DNA from: Oscillospiraceae bacterium | Lineage (GTDB): Bacteria; Bacillota_A; Clostridia; Oscillospirales; Oscillospiraceae | Direction: 5' to 3' | Length of the DNA: 55,549 nucleotides | NCBI GenBank assembly: GCA_902786615.1 | Contig: CADADE010000003.1 | Location: forward strand, 1 to 55,549 | Shown here: positions 42,631 to 51,039 of the stretch, in pieces | Numbering within the stretch: position 1 is the stretch's first letter | How the letters are laid out: every line of letters starts with the position of its first letter | Position numbers and translations under genes: made by a program | Notes under the pieces: model-generated | The model's input: only the letters and a program-made list of their open reading frames with translations | Databases searched by the model: none | Told to the model about the DNA's origin: nothing

Positions 42631-43415
42631 TATTTGAGGCTGCGATAGTCCTCCGCCTCACTGATGCTGTCGGGCGGGAAGAACTCCTCCACGGGGAAGT
42701 GGATGCGGCTGAAGAGCGTGCAGGGATCGTCCGTGATGGTGCCGGGGCACTCCTTTTCCGGCAGATAGTAATCGTAGGCCGGGACGACGAACTGGCTGTC
42801 ACGCTCGAGGCGAATGATACTGAACTGTCCGACGGTGGCAAACCAGCGGCGCGCGGTGTCGTTGAAGACCAGCTTTTCCGTGAAAAAGCGGCGGATTGCG
42901 TCCGGGATGCTGCGATGCTCCAGCTCGGTTGCGATCACGGTCTCGGCGTCGCTGATGCGGCAGTGCAGGCAGATGGGATCTACGGCGCTCACCACGGCCA
43001 CCGGCAGGTCGTCGCCGCCCTCCGCGGCGCCGTCGGAGCTGAAGGTGCGCACGCTTCCCACGCTGCCGAAGAGCATGACGCGCTTGTCAAACACGCACAG
43101 CCCCGTGACGGTCTGGGCGGCGGGGAAGGTCTCGCCGCTCACGGCGTAGAAATAGGTGCAGTCCACGGTGTAGTAGCCGCGGTTGAAGCTAACCGGCTCC
43201 ACGCTCACGTCCACGCTCAGAAGCTGGGCGCTTTTCGGGCGGATGCTCAGGGCGTTTTCTATGTAGCTCTGGGAACTCTCTGTGGGATAGACGCGCAGAT
43301 CGTCCACGCAGTCTTTGTCGCGGCAGCTGTCGAAGATCTTGCGCGTATTGACGCATACGGCTTCCCGAATGGACGCCGGGCTTTCCTTCGGCCCGGCCGT
43401 AACTCTGTCGGCCAT
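42630..43415 (-). CDS. Unrecognised conserved clostridial-type protein
   Basis: A 261-residue soluble protein that I cannot assign. The N-terminal segment has a Cys pattern, AVCVNTRKIFDSCRDKDCVDDLRVYP, that I associate with clostridial proteins of unknown role. A beta-rich body follows (DVSVEPVSFNRGYYTVDCTYFY, ICLHCRISDAE). No signal peptide or TM is seen. The ATG at 43415 (MADRVTAG) has AGGAGG upstream; the frame extends 21 codons further without support. It is divergent from DUF4364 and stands alone before a terminator. Spore-coat or metal/redox roles could fit the cysteines but nothing here proves either. Confidence 0.75.
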   Translation of the reverse strand: MADRVTAGPKESPASIREAVCVNTRKIFDSCRDKDCVDDLRVYPTESSQSYIENALSIRPKSAQLLSVDVSVEPVSFNRGYYTVDCTYFYAVSGETFPAAQTVTGLCVFDKRVMLFGSVGSVRTFSSDGAAEGGDDLPVAVVSAVDPICLHCRISDAETVIATELEHRSIPDAIRRFFTEKLVFNDTARRWFATVGQFSIIRLERDSQFVVPAYDYYLPEKECPGTITDDPCTLFSRIHFPVEEFFPPDSISEAEDYRSLK

Positions 43416-43485
43416 ACAGATACCTCCTGTTGATTGGGATTCATTACAGTGTATGCAAAAGGGGCGGCGTCGTGCCAAAAAAGTC

Positions 43486-43514
43486 TTGAAATGAAAGGGG
43501 GCGGTGTGTATAAT
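43486..43514 (+). promoter_or_regulatory. Promoter of the DUF4364 gene
   Basis: TTGAAA (43486-43491), 17-bp spacer, TATAAT (43509-43514). Confidence 0.75.
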
Positions 43515-43546
43515 ATAATAGTTATTGATGAAAAGGGGGCAGGAAC

Positions 43547-44071
43547 ATGGACCGTCTCGGCTTTATTCATGAGGAACTGGATATCAAGATCCTGATCCTT
43601 TTTATCCTGCGCCGCCTGCCCGGCGTTGTGGACCCGACCGAGCTGAGCGACCTCTGCCGCTCCTGCGACGACGGCTTCGGCTATTTCGATTATACCGAGT
43701 GCCTGGCGGAGCTCATCGAAAACGGCCTCATCGCCGAGAGTGAGGAGGGCTTCAGCATCACGGAAAAGGGCGCAAAGAATGTGGATCTTGTGGAGACCAG
43801 CATTCCCTATTCCGTGCGCACCAAGGCCGTCAAGCTTCTCACGCCGCTGCGGGACCGTCTGCGCCGCCTTGCCATGATCAAGGCCGGGCATCACCTGGAA
43901 AAGGACGGCTGCTATGTCAATCTCGCCATGTCCGACGGCGAGGGGGATGTGATCCGCCTGCAGCTTTTATGCGGGGGAGAGGAGCAGGCCAAAAAAATCG
44001 AGAAGAACTTCCGCAAAAGCGCGGAGAGCTATTATCAGCGTATCGTGGAAATGCTGAGCGAAGGAAAATAA
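43547..44071 (+). CDS. DUF4364 family protein (winged-helix type)
   Basis: A 174-residue cytoplasmic protein of a family typical of Clostridia. The N-terminal half (about 10-75) looks like a winged helix: ELDIKILILFILRRLPG, YFDYTECLAELIENGLIAES, then SITEKGAKNV as the wing. The C-terminal half is basic and helical. A DNA-binding or regulatory role is likely but no target is known. The ATG follows AAGGGGGC. It lies 99 bp before asnA on the same strand. The spacer has a GTTTCGC...GCGAAAC inverted repeat without a T-run, so read-through into asnA is plausible. Confidence 0.82.
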   Translation: MDRLGFIHEELDIKILILFILRRLPGVVDPTELSDLCRSCDDGFGYFDYTECLAELIENGLIAESEEGFSITEKGAKNVDLVETSIPYSVRTKAVKLLTPLRDRLRRLAMIKAGHHLEKDGCYVNLAMSDGEGDVIRLQLLCGGEEQAKKIEKNFRKSAESYYQRIVEMLSEGK

Positions 44072-44170
44072 TTGAATTGCCGTTTCGCCCGTCCCCTGCG
44101 GGGAAACCGCGAAACATGGCGAGTAATAAAAGCCCGGCATTCTGCATCTATTCCAACGGAGGCGATATAT

Positions 44171-45184
44171 ATGCATACATTCATCCCCGAGGGCTATCAG
44201 AGCCTGCTGTCCATTTATGACACCCAGAAGGCCATCAGTCTGCTCAAGCGCATCTTTGCCGATAATCTCGGCGCGAAGCTGGATCTTTACCGGGTCTCGG
44301 CCCCGCTTTTCGTGGACGAGAACTCCGGCCTGAACGACAATCTCAACGGCTATGAGCGGCCGGTCTCCTTCGATATCCTGCACGCCGACGCACGGGCCGA
44401 GGTGGTGCAGTCGCTTGCCAAGTGGAAGCGCCTTGCCCTCAAGCGCTACGGCTTCTGGCCGGGCAAGGGCATTTATACCGATATGAACGCCATACGCCGC
44501 GATGAGGACGAGCTGGACAACATGCACTCGGTCTACGTGGACCAGTGGGACTGGGAAAAGGTCATCCTGCCGGAGAACCGGAACCTTGACTATCTCAAGC
44601 TCACCGTCATGGATATCGTCACCGCCATCTGCGACACGCAGAGCACCATGCAGGCGATCTACCCGCAGCTCGCCGTGCTGCCGAAGCTCGAAAAGCGCGT
44701 GAGCTTTGTCACGACCCAGCAGCTGGAGGACATGTATCCCGCTCTCACGCCCAAGCAGCGCGAGAACGCCTATGTGAAAGAGCACAGGACCGTCTTCATC
44801 ATCGGCATCGGCAAGACGCTCAAATCCGGCCAAAAGCACGACGGCCGCGCCCCCGACTATGACGACTGGGATCTCAACGGCGACATCATGGTCTGGGACG
44901 ATCTGCTGGGCTGCGCCATGGAGCTTTCCTCCATGGGCATCCGCGTCGATCCCGCCTCGCTTGACCGTCAGCTCACCCTCGCGGGCTGCGACGACCGGCG
45001 GCAGCTTCCTTATCACAAGGCGCTGCTGGCAGGAGAGCTTCCGCTGACCATCGGCGGCGGCGTCGGACAGTCCCGCGTGTCGATGCTGCTTCTCGGCAAG
45101 GCCCACATCGGCGAGGTACAGGCATCCATCTGGGATACCGAGACCCAGGAGATCTGTGAAAAGGCCGGCGTCATGCTGCTGTAA
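44171..45184 (+). CDS. asnA: Aspartate-ammonia ligase (asparagine synthetase A)
   Basis: A 337-residue ammonia-dependent asparagine synthetase, related to class II aminoacyl-tRNA synthetases. Near full-length family identity is visible: YDTQKAISLLKRIFADNL, ENSGLNDNLNGYERPVSFD, HSVYVDQWDWEKV, ICDTQSTMQAI and the ATP-site segment TIGGGVGQSRVSMLLLGKAH. The ATG at 44171 (MHTFIPEGYQS) has ACGGAGG upstream; the upstream open frame is the spacer. A terminator follows. It would make asparagine from aspartate, ammonia and ATP in the cytoplasm. Confidence 0.97.
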   Translation: MHTFIPEGYQSLLSIYDTQKAISLLKRIFADNLGAKLDLYRVSAPLFVDENSGLNDNLNGYERPVSFDILHADARAEVVQSLAKWKRLALKRYGFWPGKGIYTDMNAIRRDEDELDNMHSVYVDQWDWEKVILPENRNLDYLKLTVMDIVTAICDTQSTMQAIYPQLAVLPKLEKRVSFVTTQQLEDMYPALTPKQRENAYVKEHRTVFIIGIGKTLKSGQKHDGRAPDYDDWDLNGDIMVWDDLLGCAMELSSMGIRVDPASLDRQLTLAGCDDRRQLPYHKALLAGELPLTIGGGVGQSRVSMLLLGKAHIGEVQASIWDTETQEICEKAGVMLL

Positions 45185-45192
45185 TTTCCATT

Positions 45193-45224
45193 GAAAATCC
45201 ACGGACAAAGCTCCGTGGATTTTC
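45193..45224. terminator. Bidirectional terminator
   Basis: GAAAATCCACGGA (45193-45205) pairs exactly with TCCGTGGATTTTC (45212-45224), between asnA and the DUF4830 gene. Confidence 0.87.
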
Positions 45225-45228
45225 GATG

Positions 45229-45711
45229 CTATTTTGCTGTCGGACTCGGGCCGGGGCCGGCCTCCGTGCGGCTCAGCCCGTGCATGAAGCCGTTGACCGC
45301 GGTGGAGTGCACGTCTCCCGCGATGACCTTGCCGTCCTGCAGATAGAGGGAGACAATGACCTTTCCCTCGCCGCCGGGATAGTTTTTTACGTCATAGCAG
45401 TACTGCCTGCAGCTCTCGCCGAGGTGCTTGTTCAGATCGTAGCCCTGCCGGAGCTGTATCTTGTTGTATTGGGCCATGATGCCCTCCAGCTTCTGGGGAA
45501 CCAGCACGCTGCGGAAGCTTTCGCTGTCCGGGTCGATTTCCCAGCCGAGAGATTTGAGGTAGGCTTCCCGGCCCTCTGTCGTGTTGAGATCAAGCGGCTT
45601 TTCGTTTCCGAAAACGCTGCGCGCCGTCAGGATCAGCAGCAGGATGATGCCGCAGATCAGAATCCATGTCAGCGCCTTTTTTCGCGTGAATCCCCTGGTG
45701 TTCTGTGCCAT
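45229..45711 (-). CDS. DUF4830 domain membrane-anchored protein
   Basis: A 160-residue protein with one N-terminal TM helix (ALTWILICGIILLLILTA), which should place the rest outside the membrane. The external part matches DUF4830: NTTEGREAYLKSLGWEID, SVLVPQKLEGIMAQYNKIQ, RQGYDLNKHLGE, then a beta-rich end. Two cysteines (SCRQYC) may form a disulfide. The ATG at 45711 is chosen because GGAGAAGG precedes it; an ATG four codons upstream has no ribosome site. It diverges from the pseudouridine synthase gene. The function of the family is unknown. Confidence 0.82.
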   Translation of the reverse strand: MAQNTRGFTRKKALTWILICGIILLLILTARSVFGNEKPLDLNTTEGREAYLKSLGWEIDPDSESFRSVLVPQKLEGIMAQYNKIQLRQGYDLNKHLGESCRQYCYDVKNYPGGEGKVIVSLYLQDGKVIAGDVHSTAVNGFMHGLSRTEAGPGPSPTAK

Positions 45712-45836
45712 AGCCTTCTCCATTCCGCCGCGCTGATTTCGTGAGCGCGGCCTAAGCGCGGCAGATCGCGGCCGCCTCCGTAGAACATACTATTCCGCAG
45801 ACACGCGCACTATGACCTTCTGAAAGGAGCTTCCCC

Positions 45837-46562
45837 ATGACCATGATGAGACTGGACAGACTGCTCTCGGAGCTCGGTGTCGCTTCCAGGAGCGAGCTGC
45901 GGCAAATCATCCGCAGCGGCCGCGTCAGTGTGGACGGACAGACGGTCACAGCCCCGGAAAGGCGGGTCGATCCCGAGGGGCAAAGCGTCTGCCTGGACGG
46001 GAGCGCCCTGTGTCTGCGGCGCTTTCGCTATTTCATGATGGATAAGCCCGCGGGCGTTCTGAGCGTCACGGAGGATCGCAGACAGGAAACGGTTCTGGAC
46101 CTTCTCCCACCGGAGCTCAGGCGTCTCGGCCTCTTTCCGGTCGGCAGGCTGGACAAGGATACCAGCGGCCTGCTGCTTCTCACAAACGACGGCGAGTTTG
46201 CCCACCGCGTCATTTCCCCGAAATCCGGCGTGGAAAAGCGTTACCGCGCCGAGGTGGAGGGCGTCCCAAATGAGGAGGACGTACAAGCCTTTGCCGCGGG
46301 GATCGTGCTTGCCGACGGGACACAGTGCCTGCCGGCAAGGCTGGAGATCACCGGGGAAAGCTTCTGCTTTGTGACGGTGATGGAAGGGAAGTACCACCAG
46401 GTCAAGCGCATGCTCGCCGCCCGGGGAAAGCCGGTAACGGCCCTTCGCAGACTCTCCGTCGGAGCGCTGACAATGCCGGAAAATCTGACGCCGGGCGGGA
46501 TCCGGGAGCTTGCGGAGAATGATTTGTGCAAGGTGTTGAGGGATTATCCTATCGGCAATTAG
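45837..46562 (+). CDS. Pseudouridine synthase, RsuA/RluB family
   Basis: A 241-residue enzyme that isomerises a uridine in rRNA. An S4 RNA-binding domain (4-50; RLDRLLSELGVASRSELRQI) precedes the catalytic domain, with GRLDKDTSGLLLLTNDG holding the catalytic Asp, and EGKYHQVKRMLAARGKPV near the C-terminus. The size and single S4 domain fit RsuA (16S U516) or a close paralogue; which rRNA site cannot be told. The ATG has AAAGGAGC upstream. It appears monocistronic. Confidence 0.93.
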   Translation: MTMMRLDRLLSELGVASRSELRQIIRSGRVSVDGQTVTAPERRVDPEGQSVCLDGSALCLRRFRYFMMDKPAGVLSVTEDRRQETVLDLLPPELRRLGLFPVGRLDKDTSGLLLLTNDGEFAHRVISPKSGVEKRYRAEVEGVPNEEDVQAFAAGIVLADGTQCLPARLEITGESFCFVTVMEGKYHQVKRMLAARGKPVTALRRLSVGALTMPENLTPGGIRELAENDLCKVLRDYPIGN

Positions 46563-46649
46563 TCGAAAAAAATCTGGATTTGTCGGATGCTTTTTGAGCG
46601 TTAGCGACACAAAGCAAAAAAAATTCACAAAAAAACCGTATTGTTTCTA

Positions 46650-46678
46650 TTGATAATTACATAAAAAAGCGTTATTAT
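46650..46678 (+). promoter_or_regulatory. Promoter of the cdaR-like/ftsEX region
   Basis: TTGATA (46650-46655), 17-bp spacer, TATTAT (46673-46678). It implies a leader of about 175 nt before the next ATG. Confidence 0.72.
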
Positions 46679-46684
46679 GGTAGG

Positions 46685-46861
46685 CGACGCATTGAACAGG
46701 AGCTGTCAGGCCCCAGGGGACATTTGACAAATTGCTCAAAATCCGGCGATCTGCCGGATACAGGGGCAGAAACCCGGGCCGCAAAAGAGAGTATTGAAAC
46801 GCCGCGCGCTGCCAAAAGGAGAGGGCCGCGCAGAAAAGCGGCAGAATGGGAGAGAGAAAGC
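46685..46861 (+). other. Long structured leader of the CdaR-type regulator gene
   Basis: Non-coding between the promoter and the ATG at 46862. A perfect hairpin ATCCGGC-gatct-GCCGGAT (46742-46760) and a CTGCC...GGCAG pairing near 46812-46845 suggest folded RNA. An in-frame open stretch from a TTG at 46724 has no ribosome site and low-complexity Arg-rich translation, so I do not take it as coding. No known riboswitch motif is recognised. Confidence 0.45.
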
Positions 46862-47953
46862 ATGTCCAGCAGAATATTTCAGAATGTGATCATTCAGATG
46901 AAAGACGCGGTGGACAGGACCATCGGCGTTGTGGACGAGCAGGGATTTGTCGTGGCCAGCAGCGAGCTTGCCATGATCGGGTCAAGACTGGACGACTTCC
47001 ACCTGTATGAGTTTGACGGGAGTGAACGGCCCGTCACCACCGGGGCGAGGACCTATTATGCCCTGTATTCCCCCGGGGCCAAGTTCGACTACGCCGCCTT
47101 CGCGGAGGGGACCGACGCGCTCAGCCGCACGATCTGCGCCATCTCCGCCGTCGCCTTTAACGAGGCGAAGAACAACTATGAGGAAAAGCACAACAAGGCT
47201 GCCTTTATCAAGAACATCATCTCCGACAATATTCTGCCCGGCGACGTGTATGTGCGCGCCAAGGAGCTGCACTTCGTGACGGACGAGCCGCGCGTCGTGC
47301 TGCTGGTGCGCCAGATGGAAAACCCGGACGTGGCCGCGGTGGAGGCGATCCAGCGCATCTTCCCGGACCGGCAGAAGGATTTTGTCCTCAACATCAACGA
47401 GACGGATATTGTCCTTGTCAAGGCGCTGCCGAACGCCAACTGCCCTGAGGAGGTGCAGAAGGTCGCCCGCAGCATCGAGACCACCCTTCAGGAGGAGCTC
47501 GGCATCAAGTCCGTCATCGGCGTGAGCACCAACGCCCGCCATCTGCGCGAGCTTGCAGATAAATATAAAGAAGCCCAGGTCGCCATCGACGTCGGCCGGG
47601 TGTTTGAAAGCGAAAAAACCATCATCAACTATGAAAGCCTGGGCCTCGGGCGCATCATCTATCAGCTCCCGACCACCCTGTGTGAGATGTTCCTGAACGA
47701 GGTTTTCAAGAAAAACCCCATCGAAACCCTGGATGAGGATACGCTGGAGACCATCAACCGCTTCTTTGAGAATAACCTCAACGTCTCCGAGACCTCGAGA
47801 AAGCTCTATGTCCACCGCAACACGCTGGTTTACCGTCTGGAGAAGATCAAGAAAATGACCGGCCTTGACCTGCGGGAATTTGACCACGCCATCGTGTTCA
47901 AGGTGGCCATGATGGTCAAGCAGTATCTTGATTCGCTTAACAACAAGTATTAA
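46862..47953 (+). CDS. CdaR/PucR-type transcriptional regulator
   Basis: A 363-residue regulator. The N-terminal part (1-135) resembles the sugar-diacid recognition domain (IIQMKDAVDRTIGVVDEQGF). A GGDEF-like fold middle region (about 150-270) follows. The C-terminal PucR helix-turn-helix is clear: FFENNLNVSETSRKLYVHRN followed by TLVYRLEKIKKMTGLDL. Members of this family often respond to small carboxylates, but in this position, directly upstream of ftsEX, it may serve as a regulator of envelope genes; that is inference. The ATG at 46862 has GGGAGAGA upstream. ftsE follows 73 bp later. Confidence 0.9.
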   Translation: MSSRIFQNVIIQMKDAVDRTIGVVDEQGFVVASSELAMIGSRLDDFHLYEFDGSERPVTTGARTYYALYSPGAKFDYAAFAEGTDALSRTICAISAVAFNEAKNNYEEKHNKAAFIKNIISDNILPGDVYVRAKELHFVTDEPRVVLLVRQMENPDVAAVEAIQRIFPDRQKDFVLNINETDIVLVKALPNANCPEEVQKVARSIETTLQEELGIKSVIGVSTNARHLRELADKYKEAQVAIDVGRVFESEKTIINYESLGLGRIIYQLPTTLCEMFLNEVFKKNPIETLDEDTLETINRFFENNLNVSETSRKLYVHRNTLVYRLEKIKKMTGLDLREFDHAIVFKVAMMVKQYLDSLNNKY

Positions 47954-48026
47954 GCGCCCGTTCAGCGCCGCGTGCTAAAATGTATGGCACGATTCGGCTT
48001 TTACCCTATGTGGAGGATTATTTACC

Positions 48027-48713
48027 ATGGTATTAATGCAGAACGTGCGTAAGGTTTATGAGAGCAGCAATACCGTTGCTCTCGATAACGTGAGCCTTAC
48101 CATCGACGACGGTGAATTTGTTTTTCTTGTCGGTCCCTCCGGCTCCGGCAAAACGACGCTCATGAAGCTCATCACCGGCGAGGTGCGCCCCACCTCCGGC
48201 AAGGTGGTGGTCAACGATTTTGACATGGGCACCATCAAACGCCGGAAGCTCCCGAAAATGCGCAGGACGCTCGGCGTGGTGTTCCAGGATTACCGCCTGA
48301 TCGAGAACATGAACGTTTACGACAATGTGGCCTTCGCCATGCGCGTCGTGGGCGCGCCCAACCGTGAGATCCGCACGCGCGTGCCTTACATATTGGAGCT
48401 GGTCGGCCTGGAAGGCCGCGAGAAGAGAATGCCGGGTGAGCTCTCCGGCGGTGAGCAGCAGCGTGTCGCCATCGCGCGCGCTCTGGTCAACAGCCCGCGC
48501 ATGATCGTCGCGGACGAGCCGACCGGAAATCTCGATCCCGTGCGCAGCCTGGAGCTGATGCTCCTGCTGGAAAAAATCAACGAAATGGGTACCACGGTCG
48601 TGGTCGTTACCCATGAAAAAGAGCTGGTCAACGCTTTCTCCAAGCGTGTCATCACCATTGACTGCGGCGAGAAGACCGGCGACAGCTCGGAAGGAGGGTA
48701 TTACGGCATATGA
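48027..48713 (+). CDS. ftsE: Cell division ATP-binding protein FtsE
   Basis: A 228-residue ABC ATPase that works with FtsX at the division site or lateral wall to switch on peptidoglycan hydrolases. Walker A GPSGSGKTT, signature LSGGEQQRVAIARAL, Walker B MIVADEPTGNLDP and switch His VVVTHEKEL are all intact. The typical FtsE lines VYESSNTVALDNVSLTI and FMRVVG-like AFAMRVVGAPNREI are present. The ATG has TGGAGG upstream. The stop overlaps the ftsX start by 4 nt (ATGA). Confidence 0.97.
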   Translation: MVLMQNVRKVYESSNTVALDNVSLTIDDGEFVFLVGPSGSGKTTLMKLITGEVRPTSGKVVVNDFDMGTIKRRKLPKMRRTLGVVFQDYRLIENMNVYDNVAFAMRVVGAPNREIRTRVPYILELVGLEGREKRMPGELSGGEQQRVAIARALVNSPRMIVADEPTGNLDPVRSLELMLLLEKINEMGTTVVVVTHEKELVNAFSKRVITIDCGEKTGDSSEGGYYGI

Positions 48714-49588
48714 GACTGGGCTACCTGATTCGGGAGGGCTTCCGAAGCATCACGACCCACGGCTTTATGTCCTTTGCCACGGTCGCTATCATCGTGGCCT
48801 GCCTGATCATTATGGGCAGCTTCTCCATGCTGTCCTTGAATATTGACAAGCTGATCGACCAGCTGGAGGATCAGAACGAGATCATCGTATTTGTGGATGA
48901 GTCTTTGTCGGATGAAGCGTCGGCGCGGGATCTGCAGCGCAACATTGAAGCGGTGGACAATGTCGCGTCTGTGGAGTTTGTTTCCCGCGAGCAGGCGATG
49001 GACACCTTCATGAGCAAGTATGACTCCTCTCTGATGGAGGGGATTGACGCGGGCGTCTTCCGTCACCGCTTTGTTGTGCGCCTCAACGATATCTCCAAAA
49101 TGTCCCAGACCAAGTCGGATCTGGAAACGATCCGCGGCGTGGCCAAGGTCAACGCCCATCTGGACTATGCCAAGAGATTCGTGACCATCCGCAGGGTCGT
49201 CACGCTCGTGTCCATGGTGCTGATCGTGATGCTGGTGTTCGTTTCCTTTTTCATCATGTCCAACACCATCAAGCTTGCCACCTTTGGCCGACGGGAGGAG
49301 ATCGCCATCATGAAAATGGTGGGCGCAACCAACAGCTTCATCCGTCTGCCCTTCGTGGTGGAGGGCCTGACGCTCGGCATGCTGGGCGGCGCGATCGCGT
49401 TTCTCGCCATGTGGGGCCTTTATAATCTGGTTACCGGCCATGTCGTGGGCTCCATAACGGGCTCGCTTTTCAACGTGATCCCGTTTCGTGACGTCGCCCT
49501 TCCCGTCTTCGTCGTTTTCATGGGGGTCGGCATTCTGGTCGGCGTCTTCGGCGGCGTCAACGCAATCAAGAATTATCTGAAGGTCTGA
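48710..49588 (+). CDS. ftsX: Cell division protein FtsX
   Basis: A 292-residue membrane partner of FtsE: an N-terminal cytoplasmic stretch, TM1 (about 20-42), an extracytoplasmic domain (about 45-160) that in the family contacts hydrolase coiled coils, and three further TMs (about 165-190, 215-240, 260-285). Family motifs: REGFRSITTHGFMSFATVAI, FVSREQAMDTF, GRREEIAIMKMVGATNSFIR. Its gene overlaps ftsE, and two coiled-coil/LytM peptidase genes follow, the probable partners regulated through FtsX. Confidence 0.96.
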   Translation: MRLGYLIREGFRSITTHGFMSFATVAIIVACLIIMGSFSMLSLNIDKLIDQLEDQNEIIVFVDESLSDEASARDLQRNIEAVDNVASVEFVSREQAMDTFMSKYDSSLMEGIDAGVFRHRFVVRLNDISKMSQTKSDLETIRGVAKVNAHLDYAKRFVTIRRVVTLVSMVLIVMLVFVSFFIMSNTIKLATFGRREEIAIMKMVGATNSFIRLPFVVEGLTLGMLGGAIAFLAMWGLYNLVTGHVVGSITGSLFNVIPFRDVALPVFVVFMGVGILVGVFGGVNAIKNYLKV

Positions 49589-49622
49589 TACTACCTGTGA
49601 TAGTACTGGAGCAAAACAGTTT

Positions 49623-50969
49623 ATGAAACGAAAAAAAGCATTATCCGTTATTGCGATCCTGCTGGCGGCGCTGATGCTGCTGTCGCTTGTGGTCAGCGTG
49701 ATCCCGCTGCGGGCTTACGCGGACGAGTTGGATGAGCTGGCGGCGCTGCGCGCCAGAAAAGAAGAGCTGACATACCAGGTGCAGGAAATCAAGGAGCGGA
49801 TCATAGGCCTGCAGGAGACGCAGGCCAACGTCCTTGAACAGAAGGCCGCCCTGGAAGAGCAAAACCGCCTTGCGGAAGAACAGCTTGCGGTGATCGACGA
49901 GGAGATCAGGGAATACGAAGGGCTGATCCGCAGCAAGGGCGAGGAAGTGGATGAGGCGAAGAACCGCGAAAACTTCCAGCGTGAGCGCTATCGCACCCGC
50001 GTGCGCGCCATGGAGGAGAGCGGCGGCTACAACATCCTGGCTCTGGTGCTGCAGTCTGAAAACTTCTCCCAGCTTATTACCGCCTTTGATGATATGGGCG
50101 AAATCATGGAGAGCGACAAGCAGCTGCAGCGCGACTATGAGGAGGCTCGTGAGGAGACCGAGGAGGTCAAGGCGCAGTACGAACAGGAGAAATCCGTCTA
50201 CGAGGACAAGCAGAACGAGCTGCGCGGCGAGCAGGCCGAAATCCTGGCGGACGTTCAGCGGGCAGAGGATCTGCTGAATGAGCTGCAGGAGGAGATCGCG
50301 AAGGCGGTCGTAGAATACAAGGAAGCGCAGCTTGCCCAGGAATCCGCGGCGGCTGCCATAGCCAATACCATTGCAAGCTATAATGCACGCAAGGCGTCCG
50401 CTCAGGCTGTTGAGCAGGCCAAGGCGCAGGTGCAGGGCATGATGCAGGCAAATCTGGAGGCGGTTGCCTCCGGATACGGCCCCGTCTTCACCGAGGAGCA
50501 GATCCAGCAGGCCGTGCAGGAGGCTGACGTGAGCTACGCTTCCGCCAGTCAGGAGAGCGGCTTTCAATGGCCTCTCCCGTGCAGCTCCAGGGTCACCAGC
50601 CGCTACGGAAACCGCAGCGATCCCTTTACCGGGGAGACGCGTTATCACAGCGGCATTGACATCGACGGCTTCGGCAACGACGGCGCCCCCGTGGTGGCCG
50701 CGGCCTCCGGCGAAGTCATCACCGCCTCATATGACAGCTCCTACGGCAATTATGTCATTATCGACCACGGCGGCACCTCTACGGTGTATGCGCATATGTC
50801 GGGGCTTGCGGTTTCGTACGGACAGACGGTGAGCCAGGGACAAACGATCGGTTATGTTGGCGCTACCGGCCGCGCCACCGGCACGCACCTCCATTTTGAG
50901 GTTTACGTCGGTGACAGCAGGGTAGACCCGGCCCAGTATTTCTCCAACATCTCTTACTATAACTGCTGA
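49623..50969 (+). CDS. Secreted coiled-coil M23 (LytM) peptidoglycan hydrolase, FtsEX partner 1
   Basis: A 448-residue exported protein: signal peptide (1-33, ending RAYA), a long coiled coil (about 35-285), then a LytM/M23 domain (about 318-440). The zinc and catalytic residues are intact: HSGID (H and D), YAHM (H) and HLHFEV (H-x-H), with RYGNRSDPFTGE at the entry. It resembles EnvC in plan, but E. coli EnvC has lost its catalytic residues while this one keeps them, so it should cut peptidoglycan itself under FtsEX control. The ATG follows GGAGCAAAACAGTTT, a rather long spacing. It is 34 bp after ftsX. Confidence 0.93.
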   Translation: MKRKKALSVIAILLAALMLLSLVVSVIPLRAYADELDELAALRARKEELTYQVQEIKERIIGLQETQANVLEQKAALEEQNRLAEEQLAVIDEEIREYEGLIRSKGEEVDEAKNRENFQRERYRTRVRAMEESGGYNILALVLQSENFSQLITAFDDMGEIMESDKQLQRDYEEAREETEEVKAQYEQEKSVYEDKQNELRGEQAEILADVQRAEDLLNELQEEIAKAVVEYKEAQLAQESAAAAIANTIASYNARKASAQAVEQAKAQVQGMMQANLEAVASGYGPVFTEEQIQQAVQEADVSYASASQESGFQWPLPCSSRVTSRYGNRSDPFTGETRYHSGIDIDGFGNDGAPVVAAASGEVITASYDSSYGNYVIIDHGGTSTVYAHMSGLAVSYGQTVSQGQTIGYVGATGRATGTHLHFEVYVGDSRVDPAQYFSNISYYNC

Positions 50970-51039
50970 ACTCAGCAAGCAATCCACGCAAAACGAAAGG
51001 GTCGCCGCAGGGCGGCCGCGGTTTGACTCCGCCGCTGAT

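Noticed and set aside
46724..46861. N-terminal extension of the CdaR-type regulator from a TTG codon
   Set aside because: No ribosome site, Arg/Lys-rich low-complexity translation, and the family N-terminus begins at the ATG at 46862, which has a good ribosome site.
46685..46861. 6S RNA or a known riboswitch
   Set aside because: I could not fit the long bulged rod of 6S RNA or any c-di-GMP, THF, glycine, T-box or ydaO consensus by eye. It is left as an unassigned structured leader.
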